Source of the DNA: Ficedula albicollis
Lineage: Eukaryota; Chordata; Aves; Passeriformes; Muscicapidae
Reading direction: 5' to 3'
DNA length: 64,000 bases
Assembly: GCF_000247815.1 (NCBI RefSeq)
Contig: NC_021686.1
Coordinates: 3,972,060-4,036,059, forward strand
Shown here: positions 13,074 to 25,200 of the stretch, one piece after another
Layout of the letters: every line of letters begins with the position of its first letter
Position numbering within the stretch: the first letter of the stretch is position 1
Program-made: the position numbers and the translations under genes
Notes under the pieces: model-generated
What the model was told of the DNA's origin: nothing
The model's database searches: none
Seen by the model: only the letters and a program-made list of their open reading frames with translations

Positions 13074-14741
13074 GTGGCATCGTTCATTTGCACATTAAAG
13101 GGAACTTCTCTGCAAGAAGACAAATTCGAGGCTACAAAAGCTTTGTGATTATTGTAATGCTAATCTGTATTCAATCCCATATATGTGCCACATCTTGAAT
13201 ACTTTAAAAAATTAATTAGTCATCTGTGTTGTGCTGCAGATGAGCAAGAGCAAGGGGCTGCTTGCATCCACAAGCTGTGACACTCTCTGTGCCAGCAGGA
13301 CTTTAAAGGAGAGAAGGTCCCCAAGAACTGAGCTGGAGGTGGTCCCAACCTCTGCCTTCTACCTGATTGTGCAGAAAGTGGTGCCATTTGTGTGGTTGTG
13401 TTATATGAAGTGAGGGAAATATGTTTAAAGTATCTGGAATAATAATTCCTATGCTGCTTTATATGCTGTGTTTATAAAGATATTTAAATCTTTGCATTTT
13501 TTTTTTTTAGTAGGAAGTGAACATCATGCCTCTAAAGCTAGTAAGAAAAGTCTCATTTCACTTCCAGGTTTTTTAGGTATTTTCCATCGTGTTTTGACAT
13601 TTCCTCATGCTGGTGGGGTGAGCACTGTCACATCTGTGTTTTCCTGGTCATGAGGCTCTGTAGACAAATTAACCTTTTTCACTTTTATTGAGGAAACAAT
13701 TTGCATTAATACTGTGGGAAGGAAAGAAAGATTGCGGAACTGGAAGACATTTTGAATTCACAGCATAGTAAAAAGTTGTGTTTTATAATTGCTAAACAAA
13801 AAAAAATGTAATTTGTTGGAGGAAAACACCTAAATACAGATCCAGATTACCTCTGAAGGACATATATATTGGAATGTTAAAGTCCATGTCACAGCCTTAA
13901 CTAGTAATCCTTGTTCCTGTGGAAATGCTGTCTGCTTTGGGAATGCAAATTCCTGTGACTACTTTAGCATTTCAACAGGGCTGTGAATATGTATAAGCAC
14001 AGAAGGAATTATTTTACTTCAAGACTTTTCAGAGACCTGTTTCTTCTTCATGTTGGTAGATGTGTTGTTACCTTATGTTTCAGATTAAACTTCGTAACAA
14101 GCCCAAAAAAAGTCAGCAGTGTTGAAAGTGAATGCTGCTGGTAAATGGTGTCTGGTGCCTTCTTTAACCTTGACAAAAATGAGATACAGATTTTTTTCTT
14201 TGACTTGATGCTTCTTCAGAAACTTTGCTTTATTTTAGGGCTTTGGAAAAGTAATTCTTTTTTGAACTTGATTTCCTAAGCAGCAGTGGCTGTTCAAAAA
14301 ATCCCTATCCTGTGGAATATGCATTTTTGCTCTTTAAAGGAGGGTGAGTACAGGCATGACTGGTTATTTTTATAGCAGTTTTCATAGCATTTATGCAGGA
14401 AATTTTTTTTGTGGCAATGTTTGAAGTAACATTTATTAGAGCAGTACTAGTTTAGTTGCATCAAAATTATGTTCCTCTACTATTTTATTGATGGTGTTTG
14501 ATTTCTTGCTTCTGAATGAAATTAGGAATGACTTTTTGGACAAAATATAGAAAATAAAATTTTCCCTTTGATATGCTGCAAACTTTTGCATTTAGCATTG
14601 CAGTAAGAGTGTGAAAGTACCTTTGGACACTTGAAATGTTTCAGTTCCTTGATTTGTGAACTACTCTAATTGTATGAACAGCAGAAACAGAACTAGAACC
14701 TTCGAGAGAGATTGGTGACATCAGTAGCAAATAGACCTTGG
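13074..14741. other. AT-rich non-coding stretch, nothing recognised
   Basis: Only short chance open frames are present. No repeat or exon can be supported. Confidence 0.45.
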
Positions 14742-14863
14742 GAAAAGGCAGCCCCAACTCCTAATGCAAAATGAAGCAATTCAGATGGGTGTAATCACAT
14801 TTGAAAAGGCAACCCCAACTCCTAATGCAAAATGAAGCAATTCAGATGGGTGTAATCACATTT
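14742..14863. repeat. 61-bp tandem direct duplication
   Basis: Copies 14742-14802 and 14803-14863 start with GAAAAGGCA(G/A)CCCCAACTCC and end with GTGTAATCACATTT. One mismatch is visible. Confidence 0.95.
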
Positions 14864-15668
14864 ACAAATTCTTTATGGAGGCTACTTGTGAGCAATTGGC
14901 TAAAGAAAAATACTGACATTTTGAATATACAGAAAAATGATTTCTGAACATGAAACATTCTGAAATTATTTTTGTGGAGCATCTCTTTTTGTAGGTCCAA
15001 TGCTAAGCCCAATTATTTTTGTGTACTTTTGTTACTAGTTTCACTGTGCTCTTAGCAGTGTTGTGGATGTTTGCAGGATCCAACACCTGGAGAACATTTT
15101 AAAATTCTGCTTGGCAGAGGAAAAACTTTTTTTTTCTGATCGTATTTCTTTTGATAGTTCAGGTTTAAAATCCTTATTAATTAAATTCTCTCAGTTAGCA
15201 TCAGTTAACATCACGCATTCTCAGACATAGATTTCCTTGAGCTCTGCTTGCTCTGTTGGGTTTGTGGCATCTGATGGATTTTGGATTGTTTAGTACGTTG
15301 GTTGTCTGGCTCAAACTTGCACCTGGAAAGCACAAACCCTTCTGAAACAGAACTGCAGCCTGTTTGTGATAAATCACACGATACTTGTCCATCTGAATGT
15401 GCTTCATTGGGCTTCCCTTGTGTGGTGCTGCTCATTTGATGGCACGTAGGAGAAACCATTCCAGCAGGAATCCATCCGGCACAGAGAGCCCCCGTGTGTT
15501 GGACATGGACCTGCATTAAAGGTTAAACCCCATCTCACTGCCCAGTTTAACTGTAGTAAAAGCACCTTACAGACTGGGCAGGTGCAGAGTAACCTTCTGC
15601 TTGAGGTTCTACTTTGTGAATTTTACCAGTATTCCCTTTCCTTCAGTGATTATGTTGGTTTTTAATAG
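14864..15668. other. Non-coding stretch, nothing recognised
   Basis: No supportable exon or repeat. Minus-strand frames near 15200-15500 are about 100 codons and unlike any protein I know. Confidence 0.4.
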
Positions 15669-15779
15669 TTCTCACAGCACAGGAACTTAGTTCAGGAAAT
15701 TATGGCTAAATCAGTTACCCACTATTCTCACAGCACAGAAACTTAGCTCAGGAAATTATGGCTAAATCAGTTACCCACT
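15669..15779. repeat. 56-bp tandem direct duplication
   Basis: Copies start at 15669 and 15725 (TTCTCACAGCACAG). Two transitions are visible (AGGAACTTAGTTCAGG versus AGAAACTTAGCTCAGG). Confidence 0.93.
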
Positions 15780-16977
15780 GAAGACTTTAAGCTGGAAGCT
15801 TTCTAGGATGACACGTGCACCTTGGCATCAGTTTAAAAAAACCTGCACCATTCTCTAAAAGGCACATATTTTACTGTTAGTTCCTTTGGTCTGCTTCTCT
15901 GTGATTTTCTTTGTCAATTGGAAAATTTAGAAGAAAAACTCTCCTCTTTTAAGGAGAAGAAGGTGCAAGGGATGAGAAACAACTAAATTAATTTAGGACT
16001 TTTGATGTGCCATGAGATATAACAAGATGCTACTCATCTGTACTATTCAATAAGTACATTGAAAATACTTATTTGAAGATCTCCAGTAAAGAAGATAGAA
16101 ACCTGGAATTAGTGAAACCTCAACAGCCACTGCCATCTCAGTAAAACCAGAGCATCCCAGCTGAGCTCCTGCAACCTGTGACAGCTCAAGGACCAGCCCT
16201 GGCACCCTTGGACCATTAGAGACTTCAGACATTTCATCCCTAGTTCAGCTGTGAGGTGGAAGAAGCACGGTTACCCACCACTGAGAAAGAGTGGTGAAAA
16301 GGGATGTGTAACGTGCACAGATTTTTATTCAAGGTTACTGTTTCTATAGACTGAAACTAAATTTACAATGATCTTTTTTAAGTTGGACATAGGAATTCAG
16401 ACCATTATCTTGATTCTGATCGTTGTCACAACTCTGTGAGTGCTGCAGCTCTTTCTGCAGCAGTGTGTGCTTTGCCAGTGCTTCCCCCTGCCCCCTTATT
16501 TTTTGCTAATGAGGTAATTAGTTGGTTCAAACTCTTTTTCATTGCTTGACTAAAGCATGGGGATCTCTGAAGAACAGCATGTACCAGAACTACAGGTCCT
16601 CTGACTGAAGGCCCATACCTGCTGCAAAGGCTCAGAACAACAGGGCAGAGGTGATGGAGATGTTTTCTGACTGCTTTGACTCCAAATGGCCTTGCCCTGG
16701 ACAGCCTGGTTGTGTAAATTAGCAGTGGTGATTGCTGCTGGTGGCATTTTTAATGAAACTGAGCTTAACACTAGCAACATATGGTAACAATCAGATTTAA
16801 ATAACAGCACTAGTAAGCCAACCCATAGTATTTCATTGATTGGAAGTGGTAGAATATGGTGTTTTAGTAATCCCTGCATTTTACTTCACCCATGTTTAGA
16901 CACACAGGGTGATTTAATTGGAATTTCTAACGTGTCAGTGCTTTAATGCTCTGAAACATATTAGCTCTGCCTTAGCA
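15780..16977. other. Non-coding stretch, nothing recognised
   Basis: No exon with good splice signals and no repeat family recognised. Confidence 0.4.
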
Positions 16978-17200
16978 GTTAGTGTTTATTCATTCTCAGA
17001 GCACTGTAGGGTCATTAATCCTTCGAGCCCTCCTGAGAAGTCAGAGATGGGAGACACTGGAAGTCATATTATTCTAATTTTACAAGTGGGAAAACTGAAG
17101 TGACGAATAATGTGGTCAATGCCATACAATGAGGCAGTGTGAGCTCTGAGATGTTCTGGCTATTAAGCCCAGTGGTCAGGCCAACCCTTGCATCATTCTC
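16978..17200 (-). mobile_element. Ancient MIR-type SINE remnant
   Basis: On the plus strand this resembles the reverse complement of MIR. GTGTTTATTCATTCTCAGAG with GCACTGT corresponds to the 3' end. The core diagnostic part, ATTATTCTAATTTTACAAGT followed by GGGAAAACTGAAGTGA, corresponds to the conserved stretch that usually reads ATTTTACAGATGAGGAAACTGAGG. A diverged tRNA-like 5' part follows (GCAGTGTGAGCTCTGAG). The divergence fits an element inserted before amniote radiation. Call based on remembered consensus; a RepeatMasker alignment would settle it. Confidence 0.65.
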
Positions 17201-17401
17201 TTTTTAAATTATACACTTTATTGTGATTAAGATATCTTAATGGCCCCATAGTCTGTCTAGGTAGAAAGTTTTCTTTTCCCTTTGGGTAATAAGATGAGCA
17301 TGGCTACAATAAAAACTTCCAAGCAAGGAAAACACTGTGAAATTACAGCCTGAATTTAATACTATTTTCTATATGTTAAGTTTTCACAGAACATAATTAA
17401 A

Positions 17402-18194
<793 letters not shown>

Positions 18195-18319
18195 CTGTGG
18201 TTTTTAGCTAAGCCGGCGTGGAGCTGCTCCCATCTCCGAATAAAACATCGGAGCCGAGGGAAGGAGGAGGAGAGGCAGCGGCAGCGGAGCCGCGGCGGCG
18301 CGGCGACAGTCGCCCTGCT

Positions 18320-18493
18320 GTCCCACGGGCACCCAAGGGTGCGGGGGGAGCGGGGACGGCGCAGGGACAGGGACAGGGACACGGACACAGCCGTGCCCGC
18401 CAGATCGGAAGGTCCCACGGGCACCCAAGGGTGCGGGGGGAGCGGGGACGGCGCAGGGACAGGGACAGGGACACGGACACAGCCGTGCCCGCC
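18320..18493. repeat. 82-bp duplication with adapter-like 10-bp insert
   Basis: Copies 18320-18401 and 18412-18493 appear identical, from GTCCCACGGGCACCC to CCGTGCCCGCC. They are separated by exactly 10 bp, AGATCGGAAG (18402-18411), which matches neither flank. These ten bases equal the first ten of the common Illumina adapter read-through sequence. It lies in the presumed 5' leader of the candidate first exon, so the leader may be falsely extended by 92 bp. Confidence 0.92.
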
Positions 18494-18537
18494 GGGCGGT
18501 GGGTGCTGCCGGCGCTCCAGAGCCGCCACCGCCGAAC

Positions 18538-18582
18538 ATGAAACCCTGGCAGCTGCTCGCAGGCGTGGGAGATGCCCTTCAG
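18538..18582 (+). CDS. Possible first coding exon, product unknown
   Basis: An ATG in good initiation context (GCCGCCACCGCCGAACATGA, A at -3) opens 15 codons, MKPWQLLAGVGDALQ, ending at CTTCAG|GTGAGG, a near-perfect splice donor in phase 0. The frame is open upstream to a stop at 18241-18243 with no earlier ATG, so 18538 is the first start in this frame. The location inside the only CpG island supports a real first exon. I do not recognise the peptide, and its hydrophobic stretch is too short to call a signal peptide. The next exon is not identified: the candidate at 48343 begins in another phase, while the acceptor at 63989 would be compatible only if its exon is read in phase 0. Alternatives are a non-coding first exon or a chance start in GC-rich sequence. 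Confidence 0.33.
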
Positions 18583-18721
18583 GTGAGGCGGGGCTGCGGG
18601 GCCAAACCGGCCGGGGCAACGGGGGGGGATCCATCCTGGGGCTGAGCCAGGAGGGGCCGGGGCCGCCCGGCGTGAGCGGCTGGGGGCGGCGGCACCGGCG
18701 GGACTGACCCACCTGGGCACG

Positions 18722-18945
18722 GGGTGACGGCCAGGTGAGGGGATACCGGCCAGGTGAGAGGGATACCGGCCAGGTGAGAGGTGTGGGAGGTGTCTGTCAG
18801 GTGAGGGATGCGTGGGCTGCCGGCCAGGTGAGGGGGATACCAGCCAGATGAGGGGATGCGGGGATGTCGATCAGGTGAGGGGTGCGGGGGCTGCCGGCCA
18901 GGTGAGAGGTGTGGGGGATGTCTGTCTGTCAGGTGAGGGGCGCGG
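18722..18945 (+). repeat. Minisatellite built on a splice-donor-like motif
   Basis: An irregular tandem array has about 17-35 bp units, each centred on CAGGTGAG, the vertebrate 5' splice-site consensus. I count intact copies near 18733, 18751, 18770, 18799, 18825, 18871, 18898 and 18931, plus a degenerate CCAGATGAG near 18844. The motif is the same as that at the proposed exon boundary (18580-18587). The array sits about 140 bp inside the putative first intron. Confidence 0.85.
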
Positions 18946-19002
18946 GGCTGCGGGGCGGTGCCGGGCTCCAGGCGCGGCTGGGCTGGGTGCTCGGCCCGGG
19001 GC

Positions 19003-20045
19003 CAGAGGGATGCTCTGGGACGCTGTGGGTTGCTCAGGGATGCTCTGGGATGCTCAGGGACGCTCTGGGATACGATGGGTTGCTCAGGGGCGCTCTGGGA
19101 TGCTCAGGGATGCTCTGGGCTGCTGAGGGATACTATGGGTTGCTCAGAGACGCTCAGGGATGTTATGGGTTGGTCAGGAATGCTCAAGGATGCTCTGGGT
19201 TGCGATGGGATGCGATGGGATGCTCTGGGATGCGATGGGACGCTCTGGGATGTATGGGTTGCTCAGGGATGCTCTGGGATGCTGTGGGTTGCTCAGGGGC
19301 GCTCAGGGATGCTCTGGGATGCTGTGGGTTGCTCAGGGGCGCTCAGGGATGCTCTGGGATGCTGTGGGTTGCTCAGGGGCGCTCTGGGATGCTCAGGGAT
19401 GCTCTGGGATGCTCAAGGACGCTCTGGGATGCGATGGGATGCTCAGGGATGCTCTGGGATGCGATGGGACGCTCTGGGATGTATGGGTTGCTCAGGGATG
19501 CTCTGGGATGCTGTGGGTTGCTCAGGGGCGCTCAGGGATGCTCTGGGATGCTGTGGGTTGCTCAGGGGCGCTCTGGGATGCTCAGGGATGCTCTGGGCTG
19601 CTGAGGGATACTATGGGTTGCTCAGAGACGCTCAGGGATGCTATGGGTTGGTCAGGAATGCTCTGGGATGCTCAAGGACGCTCTGGGATGCTCTGGCTTG
19701 CTCAGGGACACTCTGGGGCGCTCTGGGATGCTCAGGGAGCTCGGGGATGATGCTCGGGGATGATGCTCTGTGATGCTCAGGGACGCTCAGTGGTGCTCTG
19801 GGGCTGATGCCAGGTGCGTGCTGTACGAGGCTCTGGGTTGCTGAGGGATACTATGGGTTGCTCAGAGACGCTCAGGGATGCTATGGGTTGGTCAGGAATG
19901 CTCTGGGATGCTCAAGGACGCTCTGGGATGCTCTGGCTTGCTCAGGGACACTCTGGGGCGCTCTGGGATGCTCAGGGAGCTCGGGGATGATGCTCGGGGA
20001 TGATGCTCTGTGATGCTCAGGGACGCTCAGTGGTGCTCTGGGGCT
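19003..20045. repeat. 10-bp minisatellite, consensus GGGATGCTCW
   Basis: About 100 units of GGGATGCTCT / GGGATGCTCA with variants (GGGTTGCTCA, GGGGCGCTCA, GGGACGCTCT, GGGATGCGAT). Higher-order 40-bp blocks occur at 19268-19380 and again from about 19497, and a distinctive 9-bp unit GGGATGTAT recurs at an offset of 229 bp. Because the unit is 10 bp, all three plus frames read the same 10-residue repeat. This explains the 196- to 271-codon open frames here, which are not genes. Confidence 0.95.
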
Positions 20046-20069
20046 GATGCCAGGTGCGTGCTGTACGAG
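19601..20069. repeat. About 229-bp direct duplication inside the minisatellite
   Basis: The block 19601-19829, starting CTGAGGGATACTATGGG and ending at GTGCTGTACGAG, is repeated at 19841-20069, an offset of 240 bp, with no mismatch I can see. Exact identity over sequence that includes non-repetitive bases (CCAGGTGCGTGCTGTACGAG) points to a recent or artefactual duplication rather than parallel minisatellite units. Confidence 0.93.
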
Positions 20070-21800
20070 CTCAGCGGCGCTGCCCCGCGTTCCCTCCCGT
20101 TCCTCCCGGCTCTGTGAGTGTTTCCCTGGGTGCGAGCGCTCCTCGGCGAGATGCCGGCAGAACGCACCGTGCGGGGGGGAGGAGGGGGAATTATCCATCC
20201 TCCCTCCGTGTTCGGCTGAAGTTTATGTGAACTTCATCTTCGGAAAGCTGCTTGGCTTTCTGTGGATGGAATATGCATTAGCATTTATATGAAAGGGAGC
20301 AGGAGTCTCATTAGAAGGGGTTTTGTCGGGTGGATTATTGCCTTTCAGCAGGCAGGTTACAGGATTCCTGACCAACCTGGGTCCTGTTTAACTGTAGGGT
20401 CCCTGTGTGTCACCAGCATAATATACTGATCTTAGAAAACACAGAGTATTATGAGTATTTGAAGATTTTATTACTGTGCTTGTTAAAATGCATGGCATAT
20501 AACAGCAGCAGTGTTTTGTTAATAAATACAATTTAAACACACAGGTAATTTTGGCTAACAATCCATTTATATGTATTTGCATTGAAAAAAGCAGGAACAG
20601 GATATAAAAGACTGGGATTTAAAAATGCCTATCGGTTTCCAGCAGGATATAATTGCAAAGTAATTTAAATACTTTGAATGACTTCAGCAATATTCTTCCT
20701 TTAAAAAACCCACACAACATCAAAGTGTGCAAAAAATGTTGAGGGGGGTGGGGAAGGTGGATTTTTCTAGTTTTTACAAAAAGGAATCTTGTCCAGACTC
20801 CTCACAGGGCTATGATATTTTTGAAAGATTTGCTGTCACATGGAGGAGACTCTGGCACAGCCCAGTAGTGGAATTCTGGGCTCTGCAGTTCAGACACTGT
20901 AAAATCACATTGCTTCCAGGACCATAGATTAAATTCCACCTCAGGTATTTGATTTTGATGGATACTGAGGAATTCAGTAAGATCCAAAACAGCTTTTGTA
21001 TTTGTCACTTCAGTAGTGACAAGGAATTTGGTCTCAGCACAGAATTATTAGGATTTGTATAAGTGTTACATAGAAAGTTTGCCTTTTTTTTTTAAACGAA
21101 ATATTTAGAAAAATCGTTTTACATGCAGTGCATTGATTCCATGTGTATTTCTAAAATGAAGCAACAGATATGTATAAAATTTGGATGTTTTGATATTGTG
21201 ACCATACATTGCAGCTTTTTTCTTAGCTGTTTAATGTTCCTGTTGCTGATCTGTTCCTTGAACATGCAAGAAAGGTTGAAGAGTGAGCAAAACTGCTACT
21301 CAAAGAACAGTGCTACATTGTCTACAGCAGGAGCATAGTGCTGTGAAAAATTATTAGTTTTTCATATCTGAATCATTTAGTGAAAAAAAAAGAAAGAAAG
21401 TGGACTTTGAGGTTTTGTCCTTTACAGGGGCTTCTGTATGAGTGCCTGGATAGCGTCTGTCAATCTTCAGCTTTACTTCCTTTAAGTTTTAGAAAGTTTG
21501 AGCTTCATATTCTTGGCTACTCCCACTTGAGGAAATTTTTGGAATCAGAATAACTTAACAATGGGTGGATGAAGCAACTTCAAGGTGTTATCTTCAGTCT
21601 TTCCAGCTTCAAACCACTTACTTCAGTAGCATCATTATCATGGTATTGTTCAAATTTATCCTTTTTTTTAATAAAAGTTTCATGTGGGATCATGTTTTGC
21701 TCATAAATCAGAAAACTTTTCCAGGAGCAATTGATTGTTCAAGTGATCAACTTGGTGGTATTTGAAATGCTAGAAAAGGTCTAGAGAAATGTTCTCAAGA
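20070..21800. other. CpG shore then AT-rich non-coding DNA
   Basis: GC-rich to about 20190, then AT-rich. It contains the near-palindromic octamer-type motif ATGCATTAGCAT at 20273-20284. No exon is supported. Confidence 0.45.
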
Positions 21801-22202
21801 ATAGTGTTGGAAGCTTGGGCTTTTCGTTTTGTAAGGGAAAATATTTCTCTTAAATTTTTAATTAATTTTATGAAGATTAATATGTTAGAAATGGTAACTG
21901 AAGCATCAAATTAAAGAGGAGAAGGGAGAGAATTGTGGTCAACTCATGCCTTTAAGTTATTGTGGCAGTAATTGTGAAAAAGTAAACCGGGGAAAAATAC
22001 GATAGTATTGGAAGCTTGGGCTTTTCGTTTTGTAAGGGGAAATATTTCTCTTAAATTTTTAATTAATTTTATGAAGATTAATATGTTAGAAATGGTAACT
22101 GAAGCATCAAATTAAAGAGGAGAAGGGAGAGAATTGTGGTCAACTCATGCCTTTAAGTTATTGTGGCAGTAATTGTGAAAAAGTAAACCGGGGAAAAATA
22201 CG
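21801..22202. repeat. 201-bp tandem direct duplication
   Basis: Copies 21801-22001 and 22002-22202 abut (ATAGT(G/A)TTGGAAGCTTGG to GGGGAAAAATACG). I see two substitutions only. Confidence 0.95.
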
Positions 22203-25200
22203 TAGGGAACTTCAACTATAGAAAATATCCTGTCTGAAGTTTACCTCATATTTTAATTTAAGCAAGCAATGTGCTAAGAAAGAATTGTTTTTAACTCCTT
22301 AGTAAAAATCAAGCTACTAAAGTCAAGCTTTCAGTTTACTTCAGTGATAGAGATTTTGGAGTTTTTATTGGGATTGTGTCATGGGATTGTGGCTTTCTAG
22401 GGTTTAGAGATGGGAACAAAGACTTGAGAGGCCTCGATTATTTCAGAGAGTTTTTCAGTATTTTGGGTGTTTTATATATATTTCAAGGTTGGGACATAAT
22501 TTACAGCATCTCCTAGGAACTAAGGATAACTTTCTAAATGTGTTAACTTTATTTGAGGATAAAGTTTTAAAACTATTATTGTGCCATTAATAGGTATATT
22601 TCCAATCTAGTGAAAATCAGCTTAGCAGAATTATCTGCCTTTAGCATTGTCTTGGGATGTGTTACAAAGGAATGGGATGTGTTCTAAACTGAGCTGGGAG
22701 GAGATCAGGAATCAGGATACGCTGACCTCCAGCTGCTGGCTGTGCCCAGAGATGCCTTTTGGAACACAAGAAATGCCATAAGTACCCAGTCACCAGATGG
22801 AAGGGAACTGCAGGCTTGTCCTTTCAAAGGGTGCATCACAAATACGTTTTATTTAAAATCCAAATGCTGTGGGATTGCATTTGGGTGAGATAGCAGACAG
22901 TGAAAAGAAATAAATGTGTCACTGCCAAAACTCTCTTCTGGTGGCATTTCCTTCTAAATTTATCATGTCAGCCATGGAGTTCTCTGTCTGCAGGAATAAG
23001 TATTTTCCATTTTATTTTATTTTTATTTCTTTTTAAGGTATCCAGTGGAGATGTTAACAAACGTGGCAAAGTCGCTGTCTTCAGTGGCTTTGTGCAGTGA
23101 CTACTTTCACCTTAGCTGAACTGCAGTTTGGACAGAGAGGGAACGTGTTTGCTTTGTGGGATTGGAGTTGAGTGCAAGCATTTCTGCTTTCTGTTTGTCT
23201 TCATCATGCCTGTTGCTCTTTCCATTTCTCTTACCCATGTGAAATTGCAGAGGCTGTGATTCCCTTCATTGTCTCTGAAAATGAAGCACAGTGTGGCTTC
23301 CTTCACCAGGTTGCAGTCAGAGACTATTTTTTTTGTTGTTGCTGTTCTGTAATCTTCTGCAGAGAGAAATTTCACTGATGGTCAGGAATATTTCAGAAAA
23401 CGCTTTCATCTCACAAGAGTGGAGACACAAACTTTTTCTACAGTATTAAAATGGAGAAACTGCTTGAGTCAGCAGTAACATCCAGATTCAGCAAAACTAG
23501 GTTATGAATCCAAGCAATTAAACATGACAAAGAGCCCAGTTTTACTGCCTGGACTTAATATCCTTCCAGTATTTTTTTGAGACATAAAAACTTCAAAATG
23601 TTCCTTTGTGTCAGGTGTTGACAAAAACAAGGTATACCTCCATACCCCAGAAACTCTTGAAAATCCTCTTGCTTTACTTCTGCACCCACAGTTTTTATTT
23701 AAATATTTTTATTCTCAGGAGAAAGAAACACCGTTATTTTCCTCTGTTTTGGAGGAAACAAAACTCTGTTTTGGAGTTTGGCAGCTACTCATAAATTACC
23801 TCCATTTTGGTAGTGATAATTAAAAACAAATTGGTTAAATATTTAGAAATTAATGAAAGAAGCTTTTAAAATCAATATTTAATATGTATGAAGTATAAAG
23901 TTTTGCTAATCATGATTAGAAATCCTATCAACATTTTCATGTGGAAGAATGGAGGATCAGTTTTGATTTCTTTTGTTGTTTTGGGGTTTTTTGTTGTTTT
24001 GTTTTCGTTATAGTTTTTTTAATCCTCTGTTTTTATGTATTTGATGTTCAGCAATTTTAAGCAGGTTTCCTCTCTGGTAATTACTGTAAATTTAGCTGGG
24101 AAGAGAAGGGAAGAGACATAACTGGATGTAAATCACGGCACTGACTAATGGCCCAACCTGAACTTGACCAGAACTTTAGAGATTTAGAGATTTTTCTGTT
24201 CACTGCTGCTGTGGTGGAGTGTGATGTAAAATCTGACAACAGCCTCCCACGCTTTGCATATGTGGATTATTCACCTTGGGCTCTGCTCCTCCCTGGACAG
24301 GTGTTTATGTCTTTTTTAACTTCAATGTTTTCCTTGTTAAAGTTGACCTTTCTGATTCCATGACTAATAGGAGTCCAGGAATGATGTTTGATCGTTTTTC
24401 CAGATAAATGAGTTGTTACATGAGCACTTCTTTCTGACTGCTAATTAAGCTGACTCTAATGGCTTCTTTAGCTGTGAAAACCTCTTGCAGCCAAGTGAGG
24501 TGAGAGGCACTGAGAACCTGCACTGTTACCTGATGCTCTTAACAAAACCAGCAGCATTTTGGGAATTTTAGCTGTCTCAGTATCTTTTAAAAACTGAAGC
24601 AAGTCCTCTAAGGACATAACATTTTAAATCAGGCCCTGCTGAAGCATCCTGGCTCCTTCCTGGGCTGTTTTAGGTGAATTTTATGTTTCTACAGGACGTG
24701 TCCTTGGGTCTGGAGTCCTGAGGACAGCAGGTGACCTCTGGCTTCTCGTGGGCCAGCTTTTCAATATTTGATAGCAACAGGTTGTGTGTGCAAGAGCAAG
24801 AGATGCATTTTGTAGAAGGATATATCTGCTGTCACCTGGGCTTGCAGGGAAGGTTTGATATTTGGCTGAGAGTAAGCTCAAACCATGAATTTGTTTTTTT
24901 CTTGGAATATTTTGCAAGAGTAGTGAAAATGAGTATCATCTCATGCTTTCATTGGAATACTTTAGCTGTTTTCAAAACCAGTGTTTATTGATGAGGTCTG
25001 GATGATGAGCAGTGCTGGGATGTCCTGGTTTCCCACCTTGCTGGTTAAACCAGCACCACTTGAGGCTGTAATCCTGCACTCATCTTCCCAGTTACCAGGA
25101 AAAGCAGGATACCACTGCTGTGCCAGGGAGCAAAATCATCTCAGAACCAGATCTCATTTCAAATGGCATTTCATTCCAGTTGTGAGGCTTTCCCAGTGCC

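Larger units (their letters stand above)
18195..18990 (+). promoter_or_regulatory. CpG-rich island, candidate promoter
   Basis: Base composition switches from AT-rich to strongly GC- and CpG-rich within about 50 bp (for example GCGGAGCCGCGGCGGCGCGG near 18284). It stays GC-rich through the following minisatellites to about 20190. It is the only such island in the window, so it is the best promoter candidate. The plus orientation is inferred from a Kozak-like ATG and a consensus splice donor at 18538-18590. A bidirectional or minus-strand promoter is not excluded. No TATA box is placed. Confidence 0.65.

Noticed and set aside
16386..16440. Hydrophobic 18-residue frame resembling a membrane segment
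   Set aside because: Too short, no start or splice support, and hydrophobic translations are common in T-rich DNA.
18909..20013. Plus-strand frames of 196-271 codons rich in GCSGMLWDA repeats
   Set aside because: They are a mathematical consequence of a 10-bp minisatellite being open in all three frames. No start context or splice structure supports a gene.
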